From Taibaiella soli (GTDB taxonomy: Bacteria > Bacteroidota > Bacteroidia > Chitinophagales > Chitinophagaceae), in assembly GCF_003236175.1 (NCBI RefSeq), contig NZ_QKTW01000012.1, forward strand, positions 1-46,227: 46,227 bases of DNA, written 5' to 3'. Positions 15,163 to 24,816 of the stretch are shown here, in pieces. The notes under the pieces were generated by a model. The model made no database searches and was not told where the DNA came from. It saw nothing but the letters and a program-made list of their open reading frames with translations. The position numbers and the translations under genes are program-made. Numbering within the stretch: the stretch's first letter is position 1; each line of letters opens with the position of its first letter.

Positions 15163-16047
15163 ATGAAGCACGCTTACATATTTCCTGGTCAGGGAGCACA
15201 GTTTTCCGGTATGGGTAAAAAGCTGTACGAAGAAAATACACTGGCGAAAGAATATTTTGAACAAGCCAACGAAATCTTAGGTTTCCGTATTACTGATATT
15301 ATGTTTTCTGGTTCTGACGAAGAACTGAAACAAACTAAAGTAACGCAGCCTGCCGTGTTTCTGCATTCTGTGATTCAGTTCCTTACTACGCCTGATCTGC
15401 TTCCTGAAATGGTTGCTGGTCACTCTTTGGGTGAATTTTCTGCACTGGTAGCCAATAAAGTTTTGTCGTTCGAAGACGGCCTGCGTCTGGTGGCTAAGCG
15501 AGCCGCGGCAATGCAACGCGCTTGTGAAATCAATCCGTCTACCATGGCCGCTATTCTCGGTCTGGAAGATGCGAAAGTAGAAGAGATCTGTGCGGAATTT
15601 ACGGACGATGTAGTAGTTCCTGCAAACTATAACTGTCCGGGTCAGTTGGTCATTAGCGGAAGCATTAACGGTATTGCGCTTGCTTGTGAAAAAATGAAAG
15701 CTGCTGGTGCCAAACGCGCGTTGGTGCTGCAAGTTGGTGGTGCATTTCACTCACCGCTGATGGCGCCTGCAAAAGAAGAACTGCAAGCGGCAATTGAATC
15801 GACTCATTTCGGTAACCCGACTTGCCCGGTTTATCAAAACGTAGATGCAAGCCCATATATCGATCCGATGATGATCCGTCAGAATCTGATCAACCAATTG
15901 ACTGCTCCGGTGCGTTGGACGCAAACTGTTCAGAACATGGTAAACCACGGCAGTGCCAACCATTTTACTGAAGTTGGTCCGGGTAATGTGCTGCAAGGTC
16001 TGGTGAAGAAAATCGCAAAAGAAGTCACTACAGACGGTATCAACTAA
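15163..16047 (+). CDS. fabD: Malonyl-CoA:ACP transacylase
   Basis: 294 residues. It moves malonate from CoA to acyl carrier protein to start fatty acid elongation. FPGQGAQFSGMG opens the protein; the nucleophile is S88 in GHSLG (86-90), and the partner histidine is H196 in GAFHSPLM. Length and motifs are typical. It stands alone, followed by its own terminator. Confidence 0.97.
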   Translation: MKHAYIFPGQGAQFSGMGKKLYEENTLAKEYFEQANEILGFRITDIMFSGSDEELKQTKVTQPAVFLHSVIQFLTTPDLLPEMVAGHSLGEFSALVANKVLSFEDGLRLVAKRAAAMQRACEINPSTMAAILGLEDAKVEEICAEFTDDVVVPANYNCPGQLVISGSINGIALACEKMKAAGAKRALVLQVGGAFHSPLMAPAKEELQAAIESTHFGNPTCPVYQNVDASPYIDPMMIRQNLINQLTAPVRWTQTVQNMVNHGSANHFTEVGPGNVLQGLVKKIAKEVTTDGIN

Positions 16048-16069
16048 AATATAGTTTTTAAGTTTTTAG

Positions 16070-16098
16070 AAGGTCAGGCGAGTGCCTGGCCTTTTTTT
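16070..16098 (+). terminator. fabD terminator
   Basis: AAGGTCAGGC (16070-16079) pairs with GCCTGGCCTT (16084-16093) around loop GAGT, one G-T pair, followed by seven T. Confidence 0.88.
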
Positions 16099-16157
16099 GT
16101 ATGTTTAAAACTGGCGCGCATGTTCCGTCAGGATCATGCGTGTCCCGGAAATTTAAT

Positions 16158-16207
16158 CCGATTGTATCGGTACTTGCAGTCTGTGTCATGGAGTCCGATA
16201 CAATCGG
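16158..16207. repeat. Paired CCGAT-N3-ATCGG palindromes forming a 13-bp inverted repeat
   Basis: CCGATTGTATCGG (16158-16170) and CCGATACAATCGG (16195-16207) are exact reverse complements with 24 bases between them. Each is also a small palindrome with a 3-base centre. The pair lies between the fabD and lolA terminators with no gene nearby. Confidence 0.8.
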
Positions 16208-16257
16208 GTGGAACTATGCAGACACGAGTGATCTTTCAGAACACTTGCGCCAGTAAT

Positions 16258-16286
16258 AAAAAAGCCTCCGCATTTGCGAAGGCTTT
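16258..16286 (-). terminator. lolA terminator
   Basis: AAAGCCTCCGCA (16261-16272) pairs with TGCGAAGGCTTT (16275-16286) with one mismatch; on the minus strand it is followed by a U-run from 16263 to 16258. Confidence 0.82.
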
Positions 16287-16309
16287 CATTTATATGTTTC
16301 AAAATTTAA

Positions 16310-16960
16310 TTATCGGAGATCTACGACCTCAACACCAGGATATTGTTTTGGGTTGAAGGTGAAATAAGTGTCAGCGATTGGTGCGTTTGGCGTGAAACCG
16401 CTGATTTCGTATTGATATTGGTTACCGTTTTTCTCCCAGATATTGCCGCCTACAATAGTAGAGCTGGCTTTATCTACAGCCAGTTCAATTTTTTTGAATT
16501 GTTTCGCGGTGTTTACCGGCGTCATTTCTACGACATCGCAGTTTTTACCGTTTACTTTACGTTCGCCAACATATTTGTACTTGTATTCTTTGTCGTAGAA
16601 ATTGGTAAACAGTTTAGCTGGGGAAATAGTTTGTTCATTTGGATTGAACGTACTCACCTGAACTTCGTTTGCGTCTTTCGTATAGGTCCAGACAGTTTTG
16701 TTATCGCAGATAATTTCCTGACCACCCAGAACAACGTGGTATTTCTGGCCTTTCATAGAAAAAGTACCTTTTTTAGACTCACTTACTTTACCATTAGCGC
16801 TGGCAAGGTGCAGTGCAAAATTTGCTTTCAGCGATTTAAGACCGTTAATTTTTTTACTAACTGCGTCCAGAACTGCTTTTGCTTTTGCATCCGTTTGTGC
16901 AAAACTCGTTTGCACTGCGCAAAGCAAAATTAAAATACCTAAACTGAGAAACTTTTTCAT
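16310..16960 (-). CDS. lolA: LolA-family outer-membrane lipoprotein carrier
   Basis: 216 residues starting MKKFLSLGILILLCAVQTSFA with a Sec signal peptide; the start three codons upstream is weaker. The mature part has the LolA layout: KINGLKSLKANFALHL, the strand GTFSMKGQKYHVV, and DNKTVWTYTKDANEVQVS. LolA shuttles lipoproteins across the periplasm. It follows ftsK at about 100 bp in the same direction, an order common in Bacteroidota. Confidence 0.9.
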   Translation of the reverse strand: MKKFLSLGILILLCAVQTSFAQTDAKAKAVLDAVSKKINGLKSLKANFALHLASANGKVSESKKGTFSMKGQKYHVVLGGQEIICDNKTVWTYTKDANEVQVSTFNPNEQTISPAKLFTNFYDKEYKYKYVGERKVNGKNCDVVEMTPVNTAKQFKKIELAVDKASSTIVGGNIWEKNGNQYQYEISGFTPNAPIADTYFTFNPKQYPGVEVVDLR

Positions 16961-17061
16961 ACGAATCATTTATTGATTAATTAATTGAATGTCAAATGTT
17001 AAAAGCAATTGTACATTGTTGCGGTTGCTTTTGGCCTGCAAAATTAATGACAACTTGCCCT

Positions 17062-19701
17062 TTACCCAAGTGTTTCCAAAAATTGTTCCAATTCGCCGTC
17101 TGTATGAAATAATACGTCACGCGGCTTGCTGCCCATAGCCGGACCAACAATGCCTGCGGCTTCCAACTGATCCATAATACGGCCTGCGCGGTTGTAACCA
17201 AGGTTGAAACGGCGCTGCAGGTTTGACGTTGAGCCGTTTTGCGATTGTACCACGAGGCGTGCACAGTCTTCAAACAGTTTATCACGGTTTACGAGATCTA
17301 CAACTTTGTCCTTGCTGTCATCGTCGTCACCCTCATATTCCGGCAATTCAAATGCGGAAGGATATCCACGTTGTTTACCGATAAATTCTACAATATGTTC
17401 TACCTCCGGGGTGTCTACAAACGCACACTGTAAACGCAGCAGTTCGCTGCCATGGCTTACCAGCATATCACCGCGACCAACCAGCTGTTCAGCACCGCCC
17501 GTATCAAGAATGGTCCGTGAATCGACTTTTGCAGAAACCTTAAAGGCCATGCGGGCAGGGAAGTTGGCTTTGATGGTGCCGGTAATAACGTTTACAGAAG
17601 GACGCTGCGTAGCGATAATTAAGTGAATGCCCACCGCACGTGCCAGCTGGGCCAGACGGGCGATCGGCACTTCCACTTCTTTACCGGCAGTCATGATCAG
17701 GTCGGCAAACTCATCTACTACCAGCACAATGAACGGAAGATATTTATGTCCGCGTTCCGGATTGAGGCGGCGGCTGATAAATTTCTCGTTGTATTCTTTG
17801 ATGTTACGGGTGCCCGCTTCTTTGAGTAATTCGTAGCGATTATCCATCTCAATACAAAGCGCATTGAGCGTATAAATTACTTTTTTGGTATCTGTAATAA
17901 TGGCTTCTTCTTCGTTCGGAAGCTTTGCCAGGAAGTGTTTTTCGATCAGGCGGTAGATAGAAAGTTCTACTTTCTTAGGATCCACCATCACGAATTTTAA
18001 TTGCGACGGATGTTTCTTGTACAGCAACGAAACAAGGATCGCATTAATCCCAACCGATTTACCCTGACCTGTAGCACCCGCCATCAGCAAGTGCGGCATG
18101 GTAGCGAGGTCAACGATGTAGTTTTCATTATCGATCTTTTTACCAAGCGCAATTGGCAAGCTCATTTTCGTGTTCACAAATTTTTCACTGGAGAGCAATG
18201 CCCGCATGGAAACGATCTGTTTATTGGCGTTCGGCACTTCAATACCAATTGTGCCGCGGCCCGGAATAGGCGCGATGATACGAATGCCTAGCGCCGCAAG
18301 GTTCAGCGCGATATCATCTTCCAGATTTCTGATCTTTGAAATACGCACGCCTTCTGCAGGTACAATTTCGTACAGGGTTACCGTTGGCCCAACAGTTGCA
18401 CTGATGCGTTGAATTTCGATTCCGAAACTGCGCAGCGTGTTTATGATTTGATTTTTGTTTTTCTCCAGTTCTTCTTTGTCCAGCTGAATGACCTCATTGG
18501 TGCGGTCTTCCAGAAGATCAAGCGTTGGGAATTTGTAATTCGGCAGATCAAGTTCCGGTGCGTAAGGTTCACCGTCTTCAATACTGATATGCCCGCCATG
18601 TTCAATGGCTGGTGCTGCCGGCGCTTCGTCTGGCTGAGTGATTACTTCGAAAGAAAATTCTTGTTTCGGTTGTGTTTTCTTTGCCGGTATATCATGATTG
18701 AGAATAACAGTCGAGCCGTTCTTAGTAGCGAGGTAGGCCTGGTATTCTTTTTCTTCTTCAGTTAGCATGTCTGCTTCTGAAATATCAGTTTCTTCATCCT
18801 CTTCGTGCGGTTCTTCGATATCAAAAGGAATTTCGTGCTGTGCTATTTCTGGTGCGTCTTCATCTTCGTGTACATTGGCCAAAGCCATGGCAGTACCGCC
18901 TTTTGCCGCCCCTGTGGCTGGTTTTTCCACCAGGCCCATATCCCAGTCTTTTTCAGTTACTGGCTGGGGAACGTCTACTTCCGGCATTACCGTAGATCTG
19001 ATCCGTTCACCTTTTACGGGCGGAACAATTTCGTTAGGCATTTCTTCATTAACCGGAGTTGGCGCTATCGCCGATGTTACTTTATTGGCGGTACGTTTGG
19101 CGCGTTGCAGCAACGGACGGATATCCAGCGCAAAAACAACAAATGCAAAAAATGCCGCAACAGAAAGTAGCAACATGCCGGTTCCGGCTTTACCAACCAG
19201 ACCGTTGAGATAATCGATAGATACATTTCCCCAAGCGCCGCCCCAGGCAAAGCTTGTATGTGGGAATAAATAAGTCATTACCGGTGCGAGTACCAGCAAT
19301 ACGATGGACAACCAGCGCATATAGCGAAGTACGGGAACCACTTTTTTGCCGTAAAGTATATTAAGCCCGAATGCGGCAATCCACAATCCAATGGCCAATG
19401 CCGCAATACCGACACCTTTGAATACGAACACATGTGCCAGCGCAGCACCCAGACGGCCGCCCCAGTTGGCCACAGGGGTATGGTCATGTAAAATGAAATT
19501 GCTCAGGCCCGAGGTAAGTACCTTATCCTGATCGGCACGCCATGATACGCAATAGCTGACAATGGCCAGGCAAATAAAAATGCCGACCAGTAATCCCAAA
19601 ATGCCCAATGCGAGTTTTAGCTTTCTGGGACGTTGGTCATTAATTGGTTGCGGCGCCACTGCAGCAGTCTTCTTCGAGGTAGTTTTCTTCTTGTTGGCCA
19701 T
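17062..19701 (-). CDS. ftsK: DNA translocase FtsK/SpoIIIE
   Basis: 879 residues. It pumps DNA at the septum so chromosome dimers can be resolved. The N-terminus has a basic stretch, then four membrane helices (about 30-185). A long acidic linker (about 220-400) follows, then the motor: Walker A GATGQGKS (about 542-549), Walker B LVVDEFADL (near 657), and the C-terminal gamma winged helix SNLQRRFNLGYNRAGRIMDQ that reads KOPS-like DNA. I chose ATG 19701; a TTG three codons earlier is less likely. Probably heads the lolA transcript. Confidence 0.96.
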   Translation of the reverse strand: MANKKKTTSKKTAAVAPQPINDQRPRKLKLALGILGLLVGIFICLAIVSYCVSWRADQDKVLTSGLSNFILHDHTPVANWGGRLGAALAHVFVFKGVGIAALAIGLWIAAFGLNILYGKKVVPVLRYMRWLSIVLLVLAPVMTYLFPHTSFAWGGAWGNVSIDYLNGLVGKAGTGMLLLSVAAFFAFVVFALDIRPLLQRAKRTANKVTSAIAPTPVNEEMPNEIVPPVKGERIRSTVMPEVDVPQPVTEKDWDMGLVEKPATGAAKGGTAMALANVHEDEDAPEIAQHEIPFDIEEPHEEDEETDISEADMLTEEEKEYQAYLATKNGSTVILNHDIPAKKTQPKQEFSFEVITQPDEAPAAPAIEHGGHISIEDGEPYAPELDLPNYKFPTLDLLEDRTNEVIQLDKEELEKNKNQIINTLRSFGIEIQRISATVGPTVTLYEIVPAEGVRISKIRNLEDDIALNLAALGIRIIAPIPGRGTIGIEVPNANKQIVSMRALLSSEKFVNTKMSLPIALGKKIDNENYIVDLATMPHLLMAGATGQGKSVGINAILVSLLYKKHPSQLKFVMVDPKKVELSIYRLIEKHFLAKLPNEEEAIITDTKKVIYTLNALCIEMDNRYELLKEAGTRNIKEYNEKFISRRLNPERGHKYLPFIVLVVDEFADLIMTAGKEVEVPIARLAQLARAVGIHLIIATQRPSVNVITGTIKANFPARMAFKVSAKVDSRTILDTGGAEQLVGRGDMLVSHGSELLRLQCAFVDTPEVEHIVEFIGKQRGYPSAFELPEYEGDDDDSKDKVVDLVNRDKLFEDCARLVVQSQNGSTSNLQRRFNLGYNRAGRIMDQLEAAGIVGPAMGSKPRDVLFHTDGELEQFLETLG

Positions 19702-19839
19702 AAGTGCCAAAAATAGGTGTTAAAGTGACAATTATAAATTTCCCTTGTAGGGATTTTAAGATGTTTTAAAAATGAAATAGGAGATGTTTACGAAAGTTAT
19801 TAATTTGATTATTGATTATAAACTTTCACAAAAAACCTT

Positions 19840-21642
19840 ATGCAAAAGACTTTATCAATTACGCTGACAGCCCTATGCCTGTCACTGTTTTCTCACGCCC
19901 AATTACCAGATCCCGTCCATTTCAACCGCGCCTACGCCAGTGATAGAGGGAACTCAGCCGGTCTGTTCAGTATTGCACCTATGGATTCCAGAGGTACCGT
20001 TGTCATCGGTGGAACAATTTACACGGATGAAGATTATTCGCCAGTGTCAGGCTACGTGCCGAATCCCTATGACTTGCAGGATTTCACTTTTTTCCCAATG
20101 GATGACCAGGATATACCACACTGGATGTATTCGACTGGTGTAAATGATGACCTGATGGCGTTATGCGAATTTAACAGGCACATTGTTGGTGTTGGTGTTA
20201 CAAACGGAGACATGTTTGTGATAGAATTGGATTATCAGACATACCTTACGCAAACGGTGGTAGCAAGTAATAAATTCAGCTACCCGAGTGGCTTGATTCC
20301 AAGTGATGTAAAAGCCACGAGCGACGGCGGTCTCATTATTGTTGGTAAAACGGGAATGAGTGCACCTATGGGCTTTATTATGAAACTGGATGCTGCTTAT
20401 AATATAACCTGGATGCGCACCATGGATACACCAAATGGATCGACGGGTGATTTTGACTGGTTTCATGCCGTTAAGGAAATGCCGGACGGCAATTTCATCG
20501 TATGCGGTTCCGGTAATCAAATTGTGCAAGTGGGGGGGATTAACTATGGAACGAGCAATGGTATGTCTTTAGTGTTGAAAGTAGACCCGGCGGGACATAT
20601 GATGTATTATAATGCATACAATATCAAAACAGGGCAGCCTAACGAATTTGCTCAGGATATTACTTATGACAGGCCAAATGACAAAGTGATTATTGCGTCT
20701 GCATCAGGCTATACGCATAATACGTATCTGGCTGTAATGGATTACACCAGCGGGGCGCTTTCTACACATCCCAATATTTTTCGGCCTTACGGATCAAATA
20801 TTTACGGTTATTCTCTGCAAACAGATGACGCTATTCCAAATTCGGTATTGCTGAGTGGCTATGGTCGTTTATATAATACACTTGGTGGGACAGGCCTTCC
20901 GCAATTGTTTAGCATGAGCTTTGATTATATAAACAATGTTGAGAATTGGGCGTATGCTTACCCTACGCAAAATTCGAATGTCGATTTGTCTCTGGCAATT
21001 GGCTATGAGCCAATTGGTATGCCGCACATCGCCACAAAATTTGGTCAGGCAAACTATATTTCCGGCCTGAAAAATCCGCAGGATTCCGTTGCGTATGCTG
21101 CGTATGCTGCTTACTCTTTTCCAGTGCAACATCTCAGCACTTATCATCCAATCGCCAATTCTATTGTTCCGACAGCTTTCGATGGCGCGATGAATTGTCA
21201 GTATTATCCTATTGATCCGGCAGACTGGGCCAATGATCCAGGTACATTAGAGGTTATTGAACTGCAGCATGGGCCATTGGGTTATTCACCGGCTAATGCT
21301 ACGGTATCTCCGCTCAGTCTGATTCGTAAACCTATACGCAAGTTTGTTTATGGATGTGATAATAGCGGGGCATTGCGCACTGTTAATAGCGAATCGACTA
21401 CAGAGAACATTATTCCTGCAGGGGCTAATAATATTATCGTTAGCCAGACCGGCGCTGAAATAAGCGTTCGCAGCGATAAAGCATTTACCGAAACCGTGTA
21501 TATCTACAATGCACTCGGACAGGTGTTATATACGGGCAATGCGAAAGAAAGCACTAGTTTTAATATAAACATAAGCGACTGGGCATCGGGAATTTATTAT
21601 GTGAGATCAGGAAAAGCAGTTGCTAAGTTCTGTAAATATTAA
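19840..21642 (+). CDS. Large T9SS cargo protein with type A sorting domain
   Basis: 600 residues. Signal peptide MQKTLSITLTALCLSLFSHA. The main part has repeated beta-propeller-like segments (such as DGGLIIVGKTG and PDGNFIVCGSGN, each about 50 residues apart), as in T9SS proteins with delta-60 or kelch-like repeats. The C-terminal 75 residues (ISVRSDKAFTETVYIYNALG, then ASGIYYVRSGKAVAKF) match the type A sorting domain for T9SS export and surface anchoring. Its substrate is unknown. It is transcribed on its own, with a terminator at 21674. Confidence 0.82.
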   Translation: MQKTLSITLTALCLSLFSHAQLPDPVHFNRAYASDRGNSAGLFSIAPMDSRGTVVIGGTIYTDEDYSPVSGYVPNPYDLQDFTFFPMDDQDIPHWMYSTGVNDDLMALCEFNRHIVGVGVTNGDMFVIELDYQTYLTQTVVASNKFSYPSGLIPSDVKATSDGGLIIVGKTGMSAPMGFIMKLDAAYNITWMRTMDTPNGSTGDFDWFHAVKEMPDGNFIVCGSGNQIVQVGGINYGTSNGMSLVLKVDPAGHMMYYNAYNIKTGQPNEFAQDITYDRPNDKVIIASASGYTHNTYLAVMDYTSGALSTHPNIFRPYGSNIYGYSLQTDDAIPNSVLLSGYGRLYNTLGGTGLPQLFSMSFDYINNVENWAYAYPTQNSNVDLSLAIGYEPIGMPHIATKFGQANYISGLKNPQDSVAYAAYAAYSFPVQHLSTYHPIANSIVPTAFDGAMNCQYYPIDPADWANDPGTLEVIELQHGPLGYSPANATVSPLSLIRKPIRKFVYGCDNSGALRTVNSESTTENIIPAGANNIIVSQTGAEISVRSDKAFTETVYIYNALGQVLYTGNAKESTSFNINISDWASGIYYVRSGKAVAKFCKY

Positions 21643-21673
21643 TCAGCGGCATTAGCATCAAAAAATCCAATTG

Positions 21674-21701
21674 AAAGCAGGAGGGCACTCCTGCTTTTTT
21701 T
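21674..21701 (+). terminator. Terminator after the 600-residue T9SS cargo gene
   Basis: AAAGCAGGAG (21674-21683) and CTCCTGCTTT (21688-21697) pair exactly around GGCA, followed by T-run. Confidence 0.9.
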
Positions 21702-21867
21702 ACAAACGTCGTGCAGTTGCCTATTTCCGAGTTTTGTTTTTAGCAATTAGGTTGTTTCTGTCTTAAATTAAGGGAGAAATTGTACGATATGTTCTAAAAA
21801 TGTTAATTTGGAACAAACTTTTCCTTTTTACCAACTGTCTTTTACAATAAATACAGACCATTCAGGT

Positions 21868-24798
21868 ATGAATTATAGAAGCTCTCAAACCAAATCAATG
21901 AGGCAGAGTGCAAAACTGATTTTTAGTGCTGTAGCCTTATTTATCACCAGCCTGGCGCATGGTCAGGTAAACGTATATCCCAGTCAAACTGCTCTTAATC
22001 TTGCGCAAACGCTCACTGGACAAGGTGTTACGATCTCTAATGCCGTATTAACCTGTCCTTTAACTGCTGAAGGCCGATTTGGCATTGTAAGCAGCAACCT
22101 TGGTCTGGATAGCGGTATTATACTGACAAACGGAACCGCTCAGACAAATGGTACGGTAATCGGTGTCAACGGTGCTTCTACCTTGTTTGCTTCTACATCC
22201 TTCTCAGGAACTATCCCGTATGCACCTGGTGATGCTACGCTGGACAGTATTCTTCCTTCGGGCCAGTCAACCAATGACGGATGTTCGCTTGAATTCGATT
22301 TTAATCCGGCGGGCGATACCGTTAAATTTGATTATGTATTCGGATCGGATGAATATCCTGGGTTTGCCTGTTCGAGCTTTAATGATGTATTTGGCTTCTT
22401 TATTTCCGGCCCGGGTATTGTCGGCCGTAAAAATCTTGCATTGGTGCCTGGAACAACAATTCCGGTTTCTATCAATAGTATCAACAACGTAACGAATCCA
22501 AATTCTTATTGTACCAGTATGGGGGCGGGTTCGCCGTTTACTCAATACTATGTGAATAACGCTGCTGGTACGACCATTACCTATGGTGGTTTTACTACCG
22601 TGCTTCAAGCTATTTCTGCAGTAACGCCTTGTACTACTTATCACCTGAAGCTCGCTATCGCAGACGTAGGCGATGCTTTCTATGACTCAGGTGTATTTCT
22701 GAAAGCAGGGAGTCTTACTTCAAACGCTGTGAATGTAAAACCAATCGGTGGTGGCGGTCTTGCGGCTCCTACGCCTTATTGTGTGCGCGGCTGTTCTCCC
22801 GGTCAGTTCTTATTTACACGCCCGGTAGCTAAACCAACGCCGCTCGTTATTCACTATCAGATTGCAGGTAGTGCGGTAAATGGTGTAGATTATACGACAA
22901 TCCCGGATAGTGTGGTGATTCCCGCTAACGGAACAGTTGCAACGCGCCAGATCTTTGGTCTGCCGGCAAATCCGCCAACAGGGCCAGTAATCGTGAAACT
23001 GCTTATCCTTTCACCATATACTTGTGGTACTACAGGTACTGCACCGATCATTGACAGTGCTTACCTTACTATTTATGATTCACTGCAGGCACATATCGTA
23101 ACACCGGACACTGCAATTTGTTTGTACGACACCGTACATCTGCAAGCGATCGGCGATACTTTGCTGAGCTACAACTGGACGCCATCTACAGGTTTGAGCG
23201 ATCCGAATATCCGTAATCCGCTGGCATCTCCGCCGTCAACAACTACTTATACATTGAACGCATCGCTGGCTGGTTCAGGTTGTGCTGTAGTTCACAGATC
23301 AGTTACAGTTACTATCAAACAACCGCCAATAGTTGATGCAGGTCCTGATAGAGTTACTTGTCTCGGCACTCCGGTTCAGTTTAACGTGACGACTACGCCG
23401 GCCAACCAGACTTATACTTATTCCTGGACGCCGGGTACAAGTCTGAACAGCACTTCGGTTCCGGATCCGGTATTTACGCCGGTAGCGAGCCAGGTGGGTA
23501 CCGGTCTTACCTATTATATAGTAGCAAATCCAGGTGCAGCCGGTTGTAACGGTTATGATACGGTGAGTGTACGTGTACTGCCAAACGACTTTACTTTATA
23601 CACACCAGACACTGCTATTTGTCAGGGTATGACTGTGAATATTCAGGCTGACGGCGATCCTGCATTCAGTTATCTGTGGACACCTGCCAACGGTGTTTCC
23701 GATACTACAGTGCTGATGCCTTCTATTACGCCGGATTCAACACATACTTATTCTGTAACAGCAAGCTATCCTTCTTGTCCGAACATTACTAAATCAATCA
23801 CGATTGATGTGCAGCCGAATCCTATAGTATATGTTGGTCCTGACCGCACCATTTGTCAATGGGATACACTGCAGCTGAATCCATCAGTAACTCCGGGCTG
23901 GTATACACATTATATTTATAACTGGACTCCAGGTACACATATCGATGAACCTACGCAAAAAGATATCATATTTAGTGGCGAACAAGACACAACACTGACG
24001 CTGACCGTAACGACTCCTGCAGGCTGTAAAGGAAGCGACGATATGAACATTGTAGTGCATCCGGGTAATTTTGCGGCGATGACACCGGCAGATACTGCTA
24101 TTTGTCCGCGTGACACTGTAGCGATGCATGCAACCGGTGGTGTGGCTTATAGCTGGACGCCTGCACTCGGATTGAACGACGCTGCAAGTGCAGATCCTGT
24201 TGCTTATCCTACCGCAGATATCGATTATACAGGTATTGTTACAGATCAGTATGGTTGTAAAGACACGGTAAACCTGAATATTGTGGTGCATCCAAATGGG
24301 GTAGTAGAAATGGAAGATTCTGTAGCTATTTATCCTGGCGAATCTTATCAGATGAATCCGCGTGGTAACTGTACTTATTTCGAATGGTTCCCGCCACTTG
24401 GCCTTACAGCAACAAATATTTCTAATCCGATTGCGATGCCTTCAGTAAATACTAAATACATCGTAAAAGCGAAAACAGAATTTGGTTGTGCTGTGACAGA
24501 CTCTATTTCGGTGTACATGGCAGAAACAGTGTTGGGCATTCCAAATGCCTTCAGTCCGGGCTCTGCGCCGAATGACATACTAAAAATAAATAAGCGAGGC
24601 ATTGTATCTTTGAAATATTTCCGTATTTTCAACCGTTGGGGAACCAAAGTGTTTGAAACCAGTGACATCGAACAGGGATGGGATGGTGCACTGAACGGAA
24701 CTCCGCAGCCAATGGGCGTGTATGTTTACATGATTGAAGCGTACACAGATTCAGGTCGCCGCTTTTATAAACAAGGAAACGTAACACTAATTAGATAA
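21868..24798 (+). CDS. Gliding/adhesin-like protein: choice-of-anchor L, PKD-like repeats, gliding C-terminal domain
   Basis: 976 residues from ATG 21868 (an in-frame ATG at 21898 is also possible). A signal peptide ends at SLAHG-Q. A choice-of-anchor L domain covers about 35-270 (FDYVFGSDEYPGF). A Calx-beta-like segment (VNGVDYTTIPDSVVIP) follows. Then come six Ig/PKD-like repeats of about 80-90 residues, each with an SWTP/NWTP core, alternating between a TPDTAIC type and a GPDRTIC type. The end (IPNAFSPGS, FNRWGTKVFETSD, GVYVYMIEA) is the gliding motility C-terminal domain, used as a type B T9SS signal. It is followed after 18 bp by the PorP gene, as for SprB and SprF. The ligand is unknown. 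Confidence 0.88.
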   Translation: MNYRSSQTKSMRQSAKLIFSAVALFITSLAHGQVNVYPSQTALNLAQTLTGQGVTISNAVLTCPLTAEGRFGIVSSNLGLDSGIILTNGTAQTNGTVIGVNGASTLFASTSFSGTIPYAPGDATLDSILPSGQSTNDGCSLEFDFNPAGDTVKFDYVFGSDEYPGFACSSFNDVFGFFISGPGIVGRKNLALVPGTTIPVSINSINNVTNPNSYCTSMGAGSPFTQYYVNNAAGTTITYGGFTTVLQAISAVTPCTTYHLKLAIADVGDAFYDSGVFLKAGSLTSNAVNVKPIGGGGLAAPTPYCVRGCSPGQFLFTRPVAKPTPLVIHYQIAGSAVNGVDYTTIPDSVVIPANGTVATRQIFGLPANPPTGPVIVKLLILSPYTCGTTGTAPIIDSAYLTIYDSLQAHIVTPDTAICLYDTVHLQAIGDTLLSYNWTPSTGLSDPNIRNPLASPPSTTTYTLNASLAGSGCAVVHRSVTVTIKQPPIVDAGPDRVTCLGTPVQFNVTTTPANQTYTYSWTPGTSLNSTSVPDPVFTPVASQVGTGLTYYIVANPGAAGCNGYDTVSVRVLPNDFTLYTPDTAICQGMTVNIQADGDPAFSYLWTPANGVSDTTVLMPSITPDSTHTYSVTASYPSCPNITKSITIDVQPNPIVYVGPDRTICQWDTLQLNPSVTPGWYTHYIYNWTPGTHIDEPTQKDIIFSGEQDTTLTLTVTTPAGCKGSDDMNIVVHPGNFAAMTPADTAICPRDTVAMHATGGVAYSWTPALGLNDAASADPVAYPTADIDYTGIVTDQYGCKDTVNLNIVVHPNGVVEMEDSVAIYPGESYQMNPRGNCTYFEWFPPLGLTATNISNPIAMPSVNTKYIVKAKTEFGCAVTDSISVYMAETVLGIPNAFSPGSAPNDILKINKRGIVSLKYFRIFNRWGTKVFETSDIEQGWDGALNGTPQPMGVYVYMIEAYTDSGRRFYKQGNVTLIR

Positions 24799-24816
24799 TC
24801 CTTAAGGTAATATATC

